Assembly (NCBI RefSeq): GCF_964275005.1
Contig: NC_092700.1
Coordinates: 19,845,015 to 19,909,014 of the forward strand
Direction: 5' to 3'
Length of the DNA: 64,000 bases
DNA from: Diadema setosum
Lineage: Eukaryota; Echinodermata; Echinoidea; Diadematoida; Diadematidae
Shown in pieces: positions 11,501 through 35,655 of the stretch. Position 1 is the first letter of the stretch. Each line of letters starts with the position of its first letter. The notes under the pieces are model-generated. The model was given only the letters and a program-made list of their open reading frames with translations, made no database searches and had not been told where the DNA came from. The position numbers were made by a program, and so were the translations under genes.

Positions 11501-12127
11501 AGTAGTAGACCAGTTGGGAGTAGACTAGTTGGCAGTAGATATGGGTTGGCAGTAGACGAGTTGGGTGTAGACCAATTGGGAGTAGACGAGTTGGGAGTAG
11601 ACGAGTTGGCAGTAGACAAGTTGGGTGTAGACTAGTTGGGAGTAGACGAGTTGGGAGTAGACCACTTGGGTGTAGACGAGTTGGGAGTAGACCAATTGGG
11701 AGTAGACGAGTTGGGAGTAGACCAATTGGGTGTAGACCAATTGGGAGTAGACGAGTTGGGAGTAGACCAGTTGGCAGTAGCCTAGTTGGCAGTAGACTGA
11801 CTGGTTATTAGACTAATTGACTATTAGACAATGAGTTGTAGACCAATTGGGTATTAGACAAAATGAGCTGTAGACTATTCTATTCATAGACCTTATGATT
11901 ACTAGACGAAATGGTCAATAGACATAATGGGTGTTAGACGAAATGTGACTTAGACAAATTGGACATTAGATAAAATGGCTAGTAGACGAAATGACAATTA
12001 GACTAATTGGCATATAGACAAAATGGTTGGTAGACGAGTTGGTAGTAGACGAAGTGGGTTTAGACGAGATGGCATTAGACTAGGTGGATAGTGGACAGGG
12101 TGGGTGTAGACGAGGTGCCAATTTACC
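11501..12127. repeat. 15-bp tandem array, right outer arm
   Basis: Units of GGGAGTAGACSARTT, the reverse complement of the left arm. They are regular to about 11790 and then degenerate towards the terminus GTAGACGAGGTGCCAATTTACC. That terminus pairs with the left end GGTTTATAGTAACCTCGTCTAC at GGT and CCTCGTCTAC. Confidence 0.9.
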
Positions 12128-12135
12128 GATTCATT
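12128..12135. repeat. 8-bp target-site duplication, right copy
   Basis: GATTCATT, identical to 9974-9981. It fixes the right boundary of the foldback element. Confidence 0.85.
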
Positions 12136-12845
12136 GATATATCTAACTAACTAACATCCTTGATCTGCAGTTGTCAATCATGAATTACAATCTTTGTGAT
12201 AATAGCATACAAGTCAAATCCCTTGAAAATTGCATCATTGCACGAACGTTGCACTTCATTCGCTCATTTCAAAGATCATATTGACATCCGTTATTGAGCG
12301 TTCTCTGTAACACAAAATTGATGTTTATGATATTGTAGCCGGATGAAATGAAGATTTTCGATTTGCTACCAGTCCAGAAAATGTCATCTTTTTAGTGCTT
12401 CATTGCAATTTACATTGTTGTTATTTCCAGCATCTTCATTATCAATATCATTTACATTATCAACTGCTTTTAGAGACAAAGGAAAGTATATCTGCTACAA
12501 TCTCTACTCTTACTATTGCATCCTTTTCAGTCGCTATGCTAAACAGGGCCAAATTGAACGTTCCTTTTTCTTTCTATTTTCGTGGACAGAGTCAAACGTA
12601 GCAAGGTTTAAGTAATGTATGTATCATTGTCATAGTATTGATAGTTTACCAAATTGTGTGTGATGTTGTATACACGAAGAAAGGAGATACACATATAGCA
12701 CAACATTCGTTTTGTATAGGTCTACCATGTGCCTCCGTTGCTCGGGTGTTGAGAAGTTAACCAAACAACTATCATGCCTTTTTTTTTCTTCAAACGGAAA
12801 ATCAAAGGTTATCAAAGCTCCTTCACAGTCCACATGTGCTTATAC

Positions 12846-13056
12846 TTTGATGATGATGATGATGAAACAGCATTTGTATAGCGCCATTTATCTGTAGAAA
12901 CATTCAAAGGCGCCCAGCTCCCAAAAAGTGTCACACATCAATCACAAAGTGATGTGTACATGGAAAACGATCAACTTTTTTTTTTTTTAATAGTGCTAGT
13001 TCTAGTGATGTGTACATGGAAAACGATCAACCTTTTTTTTTTTAATAGTGCTAGTG
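12846..13056. repeat. Dispersed repeat with (GAT)n edge and a 56-bp direct duplication
   Basis: (GAT)n at 12850-12864 is followed by TTTGTATAGCGCCATTTATC and CATTCAAAGGCGCCCAGC, wording common in marine-invertebrate dispersed repeats. Then a 56-bp unit starting GTGATGTGTACATGGAAAAC occurs twice in direct tandem (12949 and 13005), each with a poly-T tract. Confidence 0.5.
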
Positions 13057-13222
13057 CATTACAGGTGCATTCTCAATGCTAAAGTTGGACCATTGCAAAG
13101 TTTGCTGAAAGCTATAAATGCTATTCTTAACAACAACAAAAGAAGATGTTCCACATACCGGTAGAATTCTCTAAGACCATATACCAATTTAGTATTTTTT
13201 CATGAGCAAGTGTTTCACTGAA

Positions 13223-13227
<5 letters not shown>

Positions 13228-13256
<29 letters not shown>
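13228..13256. repeat. Poly-A tract
   Basis: About 29 consecutive A. It may be the tail of a plus-oriented retroposed sequence, but no parent element is recognisable. Confidence 0.8.
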
Positions 13257-13260
<4 letters not shown>

Positions 13261-13479
13261 GGAAAAATAAAGTGCCAAATGCTCCGGCATTATGACCTTT
13301 TCCTTTGTGAGAAAACAGACAAGTCAATACGGAAATTGCTTGTCTTGAAACTTTTATGACAAAAAGTTTCAGCAAATTACAACTACTGTAGGTGTGCACT
13401 ACTAGGTGCAGAAGTTGTATTTTGTTGTTGTTTCGTTATTTCTTGTAGATATCTTATTTACAGTGCAAGTCATTCCTTA

Positions 13480-13565
13480 CTACTTGTGTGCCAATGAGTC
13501 AAAATATGCACGAATTTCAAACACATACTAATGGACAGAAGCTAGAGTGGCACAGAGTTTGTTAA
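13480..13565. mobile_element. Degenerate short TTAA-type element (relative of 21106-21195)
   Basis: Shares GCCAATGAGTC, the GCACGAATTTCAAACACA-like core, and TGGCACAGAG...TTAA with the sequence at 21106-21195. The left end has decayed. Confidence 0.45.
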
Positions 13566-14117
13566 AATCCTCTAAGTATTGCCACTATTAAATAGCGGTA
13601 GCAGATGTCGTTATTGGCAATTTTCTTTTCAGTCATGTCTTCTAGAGAAGCAGTTCGGTTCAATAGTGAACCAGTCTGAGTCTACAAACATTGCTACTCT
13701 TAGATGGGTGAGAAGAGTCGTTCTCGATGTATGAGGATTAATTCTGCACTATGTTACTCATTTAAACTTTCTGCATTAATCTGTCTCAGCAAGTTCATCA
13801 ATAACAATAATTGGTGTGACTTGATACAAAGTTGATTTTGAATTATCTCACGCCTGCCTCATCTTCCTGTTGAATTGTCCCTCTGCTATTCAATGACGTG
13901 TGCGTGTGATTTCATTTTCAGAAAATATTCTAATTTTTGTAGCGCATAGCTCGGTCTGTTTTGTAGTTTTCTTCACATCATAAAGGCCTGCTGACTGAAT
14001 CTTCGTTTCTTACCCCTTTGACTGGGCACAGTTTGATGTATTATCAAGTCTCAAATGTATCAATTTTAAATAAGTGAATCGAGCGTTGCATTGTTGCTGC
14101 TGTAGTTAATTTTCAAC

Positions 14118-14555
14118 TCAGAAGTGCACCATTTTCCCCACTCTCCCCTTCACACTCCCCGACATGGGATTCTCGCCCACGAGGATGGGGGCTGCTGTGT
14201 CGTTTGATTTTACGCTGGTGTTTCTCGCATTCTCGGATTTGTCGTTTTCCCCCCGCATCTCGTCCCCGTTGGAGAGGCCAGCGCTGTCGACGATGGTGCA
14301 AGTTAAAACAGCGTTGGACCTGGTAGCCATCTCCTCCCCCAGCTCAGACGAGGACTTTTTGACCGAGGAGCCGCCGAGTTTATCCCTGCTTCCACTCGTC
14401 CACAGCCGCCAGACGCGGGCGTTGCATATGAAGGAGAGAAAGATATAAGCGCCTTGGAGCGAGTTCAGAATGATGAATATGTACCATGCAACCTCGTGCT
14501 GGACGATTACGGCGGCGAAACCCACAAACCAAGTGAAGCCCATTAAAGAGGATAT
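14118..14555 (-). CDS. SMB receptor A, exon 3 (TM6, TM7, cytoplasmic tail)
   Basis: The acceptor CTCTATAG precedes ISSLMGFTWFVGF (TM6). TM7 is YIFIILNSLQGAYIFLSF. The tail is rich in Ser, Asn and Glu and ends GKMVHF before TGA. Phase 0 entry matches exon 2. Confidence 0.92.
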   Translation of the reverse strand: MSSLMGFTWFVGFAAVIVQHEVAWYIFIILNSLQGAYIFLSFICNARVWRLWTSGSRDKLGGSSVKKSSSELGEEMATRSNAVLTCTIVDSAGLSNGDEMRGENDKSENARNTSVKSNDTAAPILVGENPMSGSVKGRVGKMVHF

Positions 14556-17500
14556 CTATAGAGGGTAGAGAGGCAATTGCAAAGGAATGAATGAGTGTTT
14601 ATTGAGAATGGTTTTAATGATAATAAAATTATTAACAACAATGATTAACAATAATATTCTAATACGCGTAAGACATACTGTTCACGTCTCTCTGCGCTTT
14701 ACTAATAGTGGTTGCAATGCCTCTTAAGCAACATCGAACAGTGAAGGTAGTCCAAAGGTATGTTAAAACTTTACATACGTCTGTAATTATATATTAATTA
14801 CTCATATTGTTTAATTCAATACTTTCGAATGATTTATGCATGTGTTATGCTAAGCCTCGGCCAAGCTTCATTGCGGTTAGATTTTCTTTTTTTCTTTACT
14901 TTTTGTTACAAAGATTCACAATATCAGAACTCTGTCATTGTTATTGCTCTCAGTGACGGTTGTGCTCGTTTGAAAGCGTGAGCATTAGTTAACGTTACTT
15001 CTTGCACAGTAGTGCTCTATGACTTTCTAATTTTCGATACAAATTTCCACTTGCTATTTTACGTTCTTTAGTGATATATTTCATTTCATTTATTACGTTT
15101 CCACGCAAATCATACAGTGTTGTGCTTACAACATCCATTTATGACAATGTAAAGTAACACATGAATTACAAGCTACAAGTTCAGTATATACAAATAGCAT
15201 TTACATGCAACAAAATCAATTGAAATCATTCTCCAGTACATAACATTTGTGCTGTTGTACAAACAAAAATAACGAATCCATTGACAACTCACCTTAAAAT
15301 AGATAAGTAGCTCCTTCTTGTTTTCCTCAAAGGTGCTCTTTTGAAAGTTGTGAAAAAGAACCCTTCTGGAGTACCGTTTGGTCTTGTATATGCTGATAAC
15401 GGTCTGCGTGAAGAGAACGGCGTTGAGCAAGAGCGTTATGGCTATAGGCAGTCCAAACGACAGCAACATAGGAAAGAAGTCGGAAATCCAGCAAATGCCG
15501 TCCTTGGCGTAGATGGCGCTGCCATTCTTCAGGCTTTGGATCACCAAACAGGGAAGCACCACCAGCAGTGGGGTTCCGAGTGAGTGACCGGCATAGAAGA
15601 GGTAAAGCTTGGGGTCGTTCTCGGCAGACCGAGTGATTGTGTCGGAGCCGAAAGTGCGATTGAGGTCGTAGGCTAAAGTGAACGACAGGGCAAAGGCGAC
15701 CAGCCAAACGTAGTGGGTTAAGGCTGCAACCGTTACGCACAAACCTCGGTTTTCATCGGCCAATCCTGCAAGAAGAAGTAGCAGCTGACCCGTGAAAATG
15801 GCCACGCATAGGCTCATGATTAATTTACTGGACACGCTGAAGCGCATCACTCTGAATCGAGCGTACGTTAAAACCGTGAGAAACAGACTCACAAGAGATA
15901 TGGCACAACCTACGGTGCTAACAACTGACTGACCCAGGGCAAACCCAAAGATTTTGGTTGTAAGTGTCTTGTTGATGAATCCATCGCTTTCGAAGAGAGA
16001 GCAGACAAGAATTATGCCGTTAGTCAAGATCTTGTATTGCTCTTGAAGAACAGTTCGACCGGTGGGGGCGTGAATTATGCTCGTTGACGCGTTACTGAAT
16101 CTGAACAGTGAGATATTCATTTGGAGAAAGGGGCAAAGAAGTAGCTTGTCGTCACATACAAAGACATGGCCGATTCGCTCATTGTCTGCATCGTAAGTTA
16201 TTCTTCCCACACCTTCGTGGTGTGAGTACCATCGATGTGTATCTTCCACGTAGTACTCTGTTCGTCCTTGTTCATCTCTGCGAGTAGCGCTTAATGGAAA
16301 TACGTCCAAGGGGATGGCACACTCTTCCTCGTATTTTGTCATGCAGGAGAGATACATCTCGACATGAGCTACAGAGCATGTGATAAAAGGTGATGCCTTA
16401 GAAGAATTGCCAACCATAAATTGGTCAAGAGCATCTCTCGTTTCCCGGGTGGCGACAATTCTCGATGCGTTCACCAACAAGCTATACGAACAGTTAGAGT
16501 CCATTTCCGAGGCTGACAGAATTCTTGTCAATTCCACCGGTAAGCTATTTTGGCGCAGACATTCCAGAATCAGGGCAAACCTTGCACGACACGTCGGCAA
16601 GCCATCTGGATGAAACCGGAGTACCCACTCCTGCGTATTCCCGGGGCAGTCATCCACAACCTCTGCCTCTCTTATGCATTGGTTTCCTTGGAGAATGTAG
16701 CCCTCTGCGCATGATAATGGTACGCAAAGCCCAAGGTCTGAGTTAAAGGCATGCCCTTCTTGGCAGGAAGTAAACACCTGCTCTTGATGGTCTTGGCTTA
16801 TAACAATCCTCGTCGATCCTGTGAAATCAATAATGGTCGACAGAGGAAGCACACCGATTCCGCTCAAGTCGATTTCTTTGATAGCTTGCTGCCTTATCAA
16901 GAGCGCCAAACCGCTGGTACAAGTAAGACGGTAATCATCCAATCTAGAACATTGTACGCAGAGTTCATTATGATACACATCCCCGTCAGCGAGTCCCCCG
17001 TCGTACAGGCGAATGTGTGCCGTCACGGTGTCGCAAATGGCTTGACTCGCGGTCTCTCCTTGCGAGCACTGGGTCACGGTTGTTTCGGTGCAAGACCGAA
17101 CCAACTTTGTGCTAACGGAGGATGGAGGGCTCCAAAGGACATTGCTGAACGAGAAGAGGGCGATGAATAGTTTGTTCATTAGAGGGAGATCATCCGGGAT
17201 CTCTACGTGATCGCTTTCTTCAACCGACAGCTGCCAGTACTCCATTGGCCCCGTCTCACCGTTACACATCGCGCAGTACACATTTTTATACCCAATCCCA
17301 GAACTTGGGGACGTTACTGGAATAAAGAGTCGCATGAATTCTTCATTTGATGTTGAATAGAAGGGATGATTGGCGCCCTGGTCGCATTCAACAGAAGCAT
17401 TGGCGCAGTGCGACACTACCAAATACCCTGCCTTCATAAGAGGACTGGCATGCGAGAACGTGTTACATTTGTACATTTCAGGTGGCTTCCCAATTTCGTC

Positions 17501-20247
17501 GGCGACATCGATCAGAAGGGACGCACTTTCATAGAGTTCGCTTTGAGATACGTTTCCGCTCCATCCCTGCGGCTCGCCGATGCACATGTCGGCGTAGTCA
17601 ACGCAGCAGTCGTCAAAGACTACACAGAACTTATCGCAGTAACAGGCCACGTGGTCGATAACTGGTCCATCAACGCATGGTGGGTCCCTGGTGCTGCACA
17701 GGTGAGATGCATTGCATATGGATACACTGGCGTCGCCAAAGTCCACTGCAGAGATTTGAAGCGATTGTAAGAATAAACCGTTAGGTCCAGCATTTTGGTC
17801 TGGAATTAGAATGATTTTAAATCAAATCTTACGGAATCCTTGAGTGCAAGAATAAAACAAAAACAGAAACAACACAAAACAAGTTATACCATTTTTCGTA
17901 TCAAAAAATTACAGTTCTGTAAAGTGCAGCTAAACTATGCATATTATATATACATATGGAAACATTATTCATGAAATTCAGAGATGTTAGGTCACAGATA
18001 AGGCAAATTTATATCGTGGGATGAAGACCCAATCAGCGACTGAAACTCGCTTGTATGACATTCCTGAAGCGAAAAGGTGCTGCGGCTAAAGCAGGATAGT
18101 CGCGCTTTATCAAAAAAAAAAAAAAAAAAAAAAAAACCGATTGTACAAAACCGCCATAAAGCTTTTGATGAATGTATTAAGCCTGCAGCATTCAAAATGG
18201 TGACTTGAAATGGATTTGAAGGACCGGAAATATTTTGGAAGAAGTGAGATGTATTCTACGATTAGATATGAAAAATGAACCACAGACTCACATTTTGAAA
18301 AGTAAGTGCATTCAAAACATGATTTCCGATTGGGTGAAATGCCATCACGAAACATTCATGGTTTTCCTATTCGTCCAGTGCAATCTTCTAATATCTTTCA
18401 GAGTGTATAGATCCTGTGTTCTGCATTGGACGTGATTTACTAGCAGTTCAAAATTTACTGTAATAGACCACGTTCTGTAATCATGCACACATTTAAAGTA
18501 CTAAATATCATATTTAAAACATGAGATGGCACCCAATCAATGTATACTGCTATTGATCTCGGAGTAAAAATGTACTTCAAGTTTTCATAGAAATAGTACA
18601 AGAATTTTAACATTTAATTGTCAAAATAGATCACTGCGTGCTGTACTAAAAGTCCAAGCTAGGTTCCCTACCGAATTATTATACACAGCACTACCCATTG
18701 ATAAGCTGGATAAGAGACAAAATAAACATACTATACATATTACGTATAAAATTGCACACAAGCTTTGTCCCAAATATTTGTTAGATATGTTTTAATTCAA
18801 AGTTTTCTGCTATAACGTAAGGAATTCATCGCTAAATTCTGTGTTACCTTTGATTAAGACTAAGTCTTGTTTCAAACATAAAAGTTTGACATATTCTGGA
18901 TCAATATATTGGAATAAGTTACCCTTGGAACTGAAACAAAAACCAACGTTTGTAAGCTTTAAAAATGCATTTAACCGAAACTGTTAACAGACAACTTTTC
19001 TCAGTTTTTTTTTTCGCTTTGCATGCGCTTCTCTCTCGTTATCTCCTCTCTCTCTCTCTCCCTCTCTCTCTCTCTTTCTGTGTGTGTGTGTGTGTGTCTC
19101 TCTCTCCTTAACTCTCCTTTGTTTTCGTCTCTTTCATTTTAAACTATGGCAATAGTTTAAAATCAAAGGTTGTTTATCACTATCATCCTTCAAATGCAAA
19201 TTAAGACAGTATTTATTGAATAATTACGCTACATCAGCTCACTGAAATTCTGTTTTGTGCTGTCCATGACTATCCCGCTATACTGTACTCCAGGGTTGTT
19301 GTCATGTTAAACCAGACTTTAAGAGCCCAGCTGTTTGCGCCCTCAAATTCTATCACTGTGTTATGTATATTTTTTCCTTCTTTAAAGATAGCTGGGACGA
19401 GGAAACAGCTGGTATTTCACATTCTCATTGCACTGCAACTGGTTATTGAATGTCTTTTTTTTTCTGGATTTGCAGGTGCATGTGTTCCCTTCTTAATACA
19501 CGCAATGTACACATTTCTAATACTGTCTAAACGGTATCATTGCTATTGTATATTAAGTCATATTGTATTGCCAGAACGACAATGGTTCATCCGCTTACAG
19601 CATGTGGCTTTTCTGACCCCTAACCTGCACTAGAGAAGAATTTGTTATATAACTGTATAATTGTACTTTTTTATTTTGTTTTTCTCTTATGTTCCGATCA
19701 TTGTTGTACCCGTGCTCCCCTTCTCAATCTTAAACTCGTTTTTAACTGGGACCTGCGCTCAACAAGCTCGCTTTTAAGTAGGTTCCTTCATATTTCTTTA
19801 GCATTCATTCACAGATTCCAAACTTAACAGATCGACCACTATTATGTTTTATATATTTGCTATATTCTATGTATGTCATGTATTTCATTTAATTTTGTTA
19901 TATTTGATGTAATTTTTCATCGAGAAATATGAAAATAAATTGAAATTGAAATTGAATTGAATTGAAACTATGGCAATGTACTTGTATAGTAATTGTACAT
20001 TATTATCTTTGATTGATCATGTTTGTTTCTGTCGAAATGTGTGTGCCGGACTGAAGTATGTTGTCGTGCTTAAATAAATGAATGAAATGAAATGAAAATT
20101 CATGTAAAAATTAGTCAACTCACGAGTCCAGCCGCTTTCCAGGCCTAGTGAAGACATGGTCGTGGATTCTTGCCCCGCCGAGAGCTTTGGAGTCCATAAG
20201 AAGCTCAACAATGCCAGAAGCAACGCACCCCCTGGCCCATGTGGCAT
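14118..20247 (-). CDS. Somatomedin-B domain seven-transmembrane receptor (family B/adhesion-like), complete, 3 exons
   Basis: Cell-surface receptor of 1004 residues. Exons 20124-20247, 15293-17745 and 14118-14555 join in frame (3015 bp including TGA). Order: signal peptide (about 1-26); somatomedin B domain (about 52-94); a ~550-residue Cys-rich, N-glycosylated ectodomain with CVPLSCAEGYILQGNQC; then seven membrane segments from about 645. Family-B hallmarks are the Cys before TM3 (GLCVTVAALTHYVWL), GICWIS in the second extracellular loop, TWFVGFA in TM6 and LNSLQGAYIFLSF in TM7. The intracellular tail is Ser-rich, about 85 residues. No GPS autoproteolysis motif (HLT/S) is visible, so it is closer to Methuselah-type or GPS-less receptors. 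Ligand and G protein are unknown. The paralogue at 22803-35210 lies head-to-head. Confidence 0.92.
15293..17745 (-). CDS. SMB receptor A, exon 2 (SMB domain, ectodomain, TM1-TM5)
   Basis: A 2453-bp exon starting after CTCTGCAG. The frame continues from exon 1 to give LDFGDASVSICNASHLC. The SMB cysteine pattern ends ACYCDKFCVVFDDCC...DMC, with one extra cysteine upstream. TM1 to TM5 lie in the last ~220 codons. It ends ELLIYFK with donor AAG|GTGAGT, phase 0, at the TM5-TM6 intracellular loop. Confidence 0.93.
18640..19970 (+). pseudogene. 5'-truncated LINE: reverse transcriptase C-terminus relic plus 3' UTR
   Basis: Interrupted frames from 18655 to about 18990 read ALPIDKLDKRQNKHTIH, then YKIAHKLCPKYLLDM, RNSSLNSVLPLIKTKS, WNKLPLELKQKPTFVSFK. 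This is the typical C-terminal tail of CR1/L2-like LINE polymerases (WNxLPxxL, SFKxxL). A TAA after DMF breaks the frame. The 3' UTR runs to the AATAAATTGAAATTGAA tail at 19931-19965. A second copy of the same 3' UTR is at 62110-62635. Confidence 0.65.
19036..19110. repeat. (CT)n/(GT)n microsatellite
   Basis: CT-rich run with an embedded GT run, lying inside the LINE relic. Confidence 0.75.
20000..20100 (+). mobile_element. LINE-like 3' tail
   Basis: Ends TTAAATAAATGAATGAAATG followed by further AAATGAAAA repeats. The form is like other 3' ends in the window (678-723, 27800-27845, 58730-58750). The tail stops about 24 bp from the exon 1 donor of SMB receptor A. Confidence 0.5.
20124..20247 (-). 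CDS. SMB receptor A, exon 1 (signal peptide)
   Basis: Start codon at 20247 (MPHGPGGALLLALLSFLW), a clear hydrophobic core with probable cleavage near LSAGQ. The donor is C|GTGAGT and the exon ends in phase 1. The upstream in-frame extension lacks an earlier ATG. A LINE-type A-rich tail (20068-20100) ends only about 24 bp inside the following intron. Confidence 0.85.
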
Positions 20248-22802
20248 GATGAAAGCGAACTCTGCCGAAGCGAATGAACGCGGGAGAAAGGAGAGTAATC
20301 GCAAGATGGCGCCACGATATGGTGAAACAACGCATGAATCGGATTTCGTAGGTGCTTGGGTAAAATCGGTCTCGAAGCTTCAAGTTAAAATTTATGTGAC
20401 CAAAAAAAAAAATGGTTTAAAAGGTGGAGCTTTAGATTTTGGTCTTTTACATATTATGTCAAATGTATCTAGAATGATTATTGAAATGCACATCAGCAAG
20501 TACACAGAAATGACGAGGTAATTTGTCTCAAACAAAGTAAGCTTTTCTCTAGATTATTTAAAATGAGGAAGCAAGAAGTCGTTAGAGTATCGGTGCAAGC
20601 ATACTATCTGAATTCGCAAATGGATGGCTTCAGGAGACAATTTGTTGAGGTGTTCCGACAAGAAGAGAGTCTGACAGCCTTCTCCAGAAACGTTTTCTTA
20701 TCTGACAGGTAAAGGTAGGGAGAAACTTCGACACGATACTATTTAGCGCATATAGCCTGTCAATGAAATTATACATGAGGCGGAGGTACGAGGTTATGAC
20801 ATTATCATAGTTTTAAGACACATGCAAACGCGACTACGATTAAAGAAGAAAAGAATGCACGGACTGTGAGGCCAACTGGGATTATGAAAATCTCTCAGAT
20901 AGTCCAGCTAAAAACCCACTGCCTTGTGGCGTGTTGATGAATGAATAATCAAAATAAAAACAAAAGGTTGTGCTGCATACAAATTGAATAGAATATGTAA
21001 ATCAAGAATAGAGAATAGCAAGATAACCAGCTAGGATTAGGTTGAGTCCGTGGTAGTGCTGGGCTCGCTCTCTCTCTCTCTCTATCTTTCTCGGTGTCTG
21101 TCTCTTTAACACTTTCTGTGCCAGTGAGTCAGATGAGCACAAAGTTCACACACAAGCCTATGGGCAAGAAATTGATGTGGCGAGCAGAGGGTTAAACGAC
21201 CTCTTCCCTGTCACCAACATCCTGTCTTCTCTCGTCTCCATAGACTATCCCCTGCGAGGACAATGTGGTCTTTTTATTTGTGTGTGTTTTTGTGTGTTTG
21301 TTTGTTTGTTTGTTTTTTGTTTCAGCACTGAACATTCTGGACAATTTTTTTTATTATTAATCCCGGTGAACAGAGATAACGTTGAAGAGAAGGTTGCACA
21401 CATAATACTATGATGATATGATAAAGATATTTCATTACAGGAAGGGAAATATGGCTGACATTTAATAATAAACTTGAATTTCCAAGACTACGTTCAATAT
21501 TACTCTATGCAAACAGACAACAGACTGGGGGTTCTTAAACCACTTTGAAATTGTATCGGTGATGGTTAGTTAGCTATCTCCGGGACGTAAATGGCACAAG
21601 CACAATATTCCTCTCCTTTTTCTTTGATGAAAATGGCCATGTGCCTACTAGAAGCGACAGCCTTCATAGATTCCCGCCATTATTGATACAGCATTTGCCC
21701 CTTTCGGCAGTAAGAGCAACAAAATAGCTTTCGGTTTGCGAACGAAAAACCAAATTAATGGGATGCTAAAGGCAGAGCATCTATTAACGTTAAGAGAAAT
21801 GACGGTGTTTTTATTTAGTCAACTTACTGCACACCTAGATTGCTTTTTGATTAAGTCAACTCGACAAACAGCTCTCCTGTGTTATCGTATGTAAATGAAC
21901 CGTTTTAGAGCGTGGGTATAAAATTTCCCTCTCGAACGAATTTCCTCTTTCTAGCAAATGGATCCCTTACGCTGCGTGTTGTGATCAGAGAGAGATAGAG
22001 AGAGACGAGAGCAACCGATATCAAATTTCTTGGAGGTTTTTAATGACCTACATATATTCACAATATCATAATTGATTACGATGGAGGATTAATGTATTTT
22101 CAAACTATCGTCTCGCAGTTATCAATCTGCGTTAATATGCGTTTCGCAATCTGAACTGGAAAGGACAACCGAGATCAATCTAAGTCAAGTGGTTAACAGA
22201 ATCTTGAGGACTACGAAAGGAAGGTAAGGTCACATGTACAGTAGGTACATGTAAGGGTAGATGGAGAGACATTTTGTTTTCTAGGTCGATCGCATACGTT
22301 TGCAGCTGATATCACTGATATGATAATGAATTTACTCGTACACGTACCCGTACGTTTTTATACAGCATATTGAAAGATTACATCTGCATTGTAAATGAGA
22401 TACATAAAGTCAATGTATGGCAAGCGTTTGGGGCTTTTGTTTAATGAAGTGATTGTGTTCATAAAGTTGTCCATTAATCTTTGCTGTGCCAAGTAACATT
22501 CCATATCGAAAAGAGATTTGTATGTTCCTCTGTATTATGTAAAAAAAGTATATATACAGTGTATACTATCATAAAGACCTAGTTTGATCGCATAAAAGGG
22601 GGTTCAATGCCATTTTCAATGCCAATTTGCCATTCAATGCCACAGAAAGAATGGAGTTAACACGTTTGAGATCAAACACTTCATAAGAAATATGTCGTGG
22701 GGCAGATGTAAATAGTGAACATTTTCTCACTGGATTGCATTGAAAAACTGAAAAAATTGAAAACTCGTCCTCCTCTCCAAATCTTCCACCAGAGAGGAAA
22801 TC
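20248..22802. other. Shared intergenic region between the divergent receptor genes
   Basis: 2.55 kb between two opposing start codons, so it must hold both promoters if no distant 5' exon exists. Visible features are a (CT)n run at 21067-21085 and a 90-bp TTAA element at 21106-21195. No TATA box can be assigned with confidence on either side. Confidence 0.5.
21106..21195. mobile_element. 90-bp TTAA-ended short element
   Basis: TTAACACTTTCTGTGCCA at the left and TGGCGAGCAGAGGGTTAA at the right are inverted relatives. Related sequence is at 13480-13565. It is too short to classify beyond a TTAA-type DNA element. Confidence 0.45.
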
Positions 22803-35210
<12,408 letters not shown>

Positions 35211-35649
35211 AGTAGATGTGTAAAGTGTGTAAAACGCAAGATATTACATCATCATAACTAACTTAAGTTGACTTATTTATTGTATAGAGCAAGACAGTGT
35301 TGGTGATGATGGACATTCATCTTTAGTTTTCCCTTTTGTTTTCCCGATGTCACAAGACAGGATTTAAAAGGTTGTTGTTGTTTTTTTCTCGAAGAGCTCA
35401 AATTGAAATTTAAGGCATCGAAAAAAAATTATAGTCTGTAAAAAGAAGAAGAAGAAGATGATGATGATGATGAAGAAGAAGAAGAAAAAGAAAACTTTCA
35501 TTCAATAATTCTACTCATTCCTTGTTTACCAATTCATCTATTTCTCACTATAATTACGTATTTTATCGTACTTTCGATTCCAAGTCGAAGAGGTACAGGT
35601 TGGTTGCTAGATAATAGTTGTTGTTCCCTTCTCTTCAACCTGGAAAAAA

Positions 35650-35655
35650 AATAAA
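35650..35655 (+). other. Possible polyadenylation signal of the SRCR-SMB gene
   Basis: AATAAA about 440 bp after the stop codon, the first exact match I see downstream. Unsupported otherwise. Confidence 0.3.

Larger units (their letters stand above)
9982..12127. mobile_element. Foldback (TU-like) transposon with minisatellite inverted arms
   Basis: A 2146-bp element flanked by the 8-bp direct repeat GATTCATT. The outer arms are tandem ~15-bp units: TGGTCTACTCCCAAT type at 9982-10613, and their reverse complement (ATTGGGAGTAGACCA) at about 11501-12127. Unit order is nearly perfect next to the inner domain and degenerates outward. The inner arms at 10614-10891 and 11012-11281 are non-repetitive inverted copies of each other. 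The spacer holds a third copy of part of the inner arm (10943-11015). No transposase is encoded, and open frames here are repeat artefacts. This matches sea-urchin TU elements: an outer 15-bp repeat domain, an inner domain and an 8-bp duplication. Confidence 0.9.
17746..20123. other. Intron 1 of SMB receptor A, occupied by LINE remnants
   Basis: Contains a poly-A tract (18111-18135), a plus-oriented LINE C-terminus and 3' UTR (18640-19970), a CT/GT microsatellite (19040-19110) and a second LINE-like tail (to 20100). No additional exon seen. Confidence 0.7.

Noticed and set aside
9982..12127. CRISPR-like regular repeats
   Set aside because: Units are contiguous 15-mers with no unique spacers, arranged as inverted arms in eukaryotic DNA.
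15327..15740. Open frames overlapping the receptor exons on both strands (also 16380-17170 and 17366-17770)
   Set aside because: Shadows of the strongly supported receptor exon. They carry no domain and have no splice signals.
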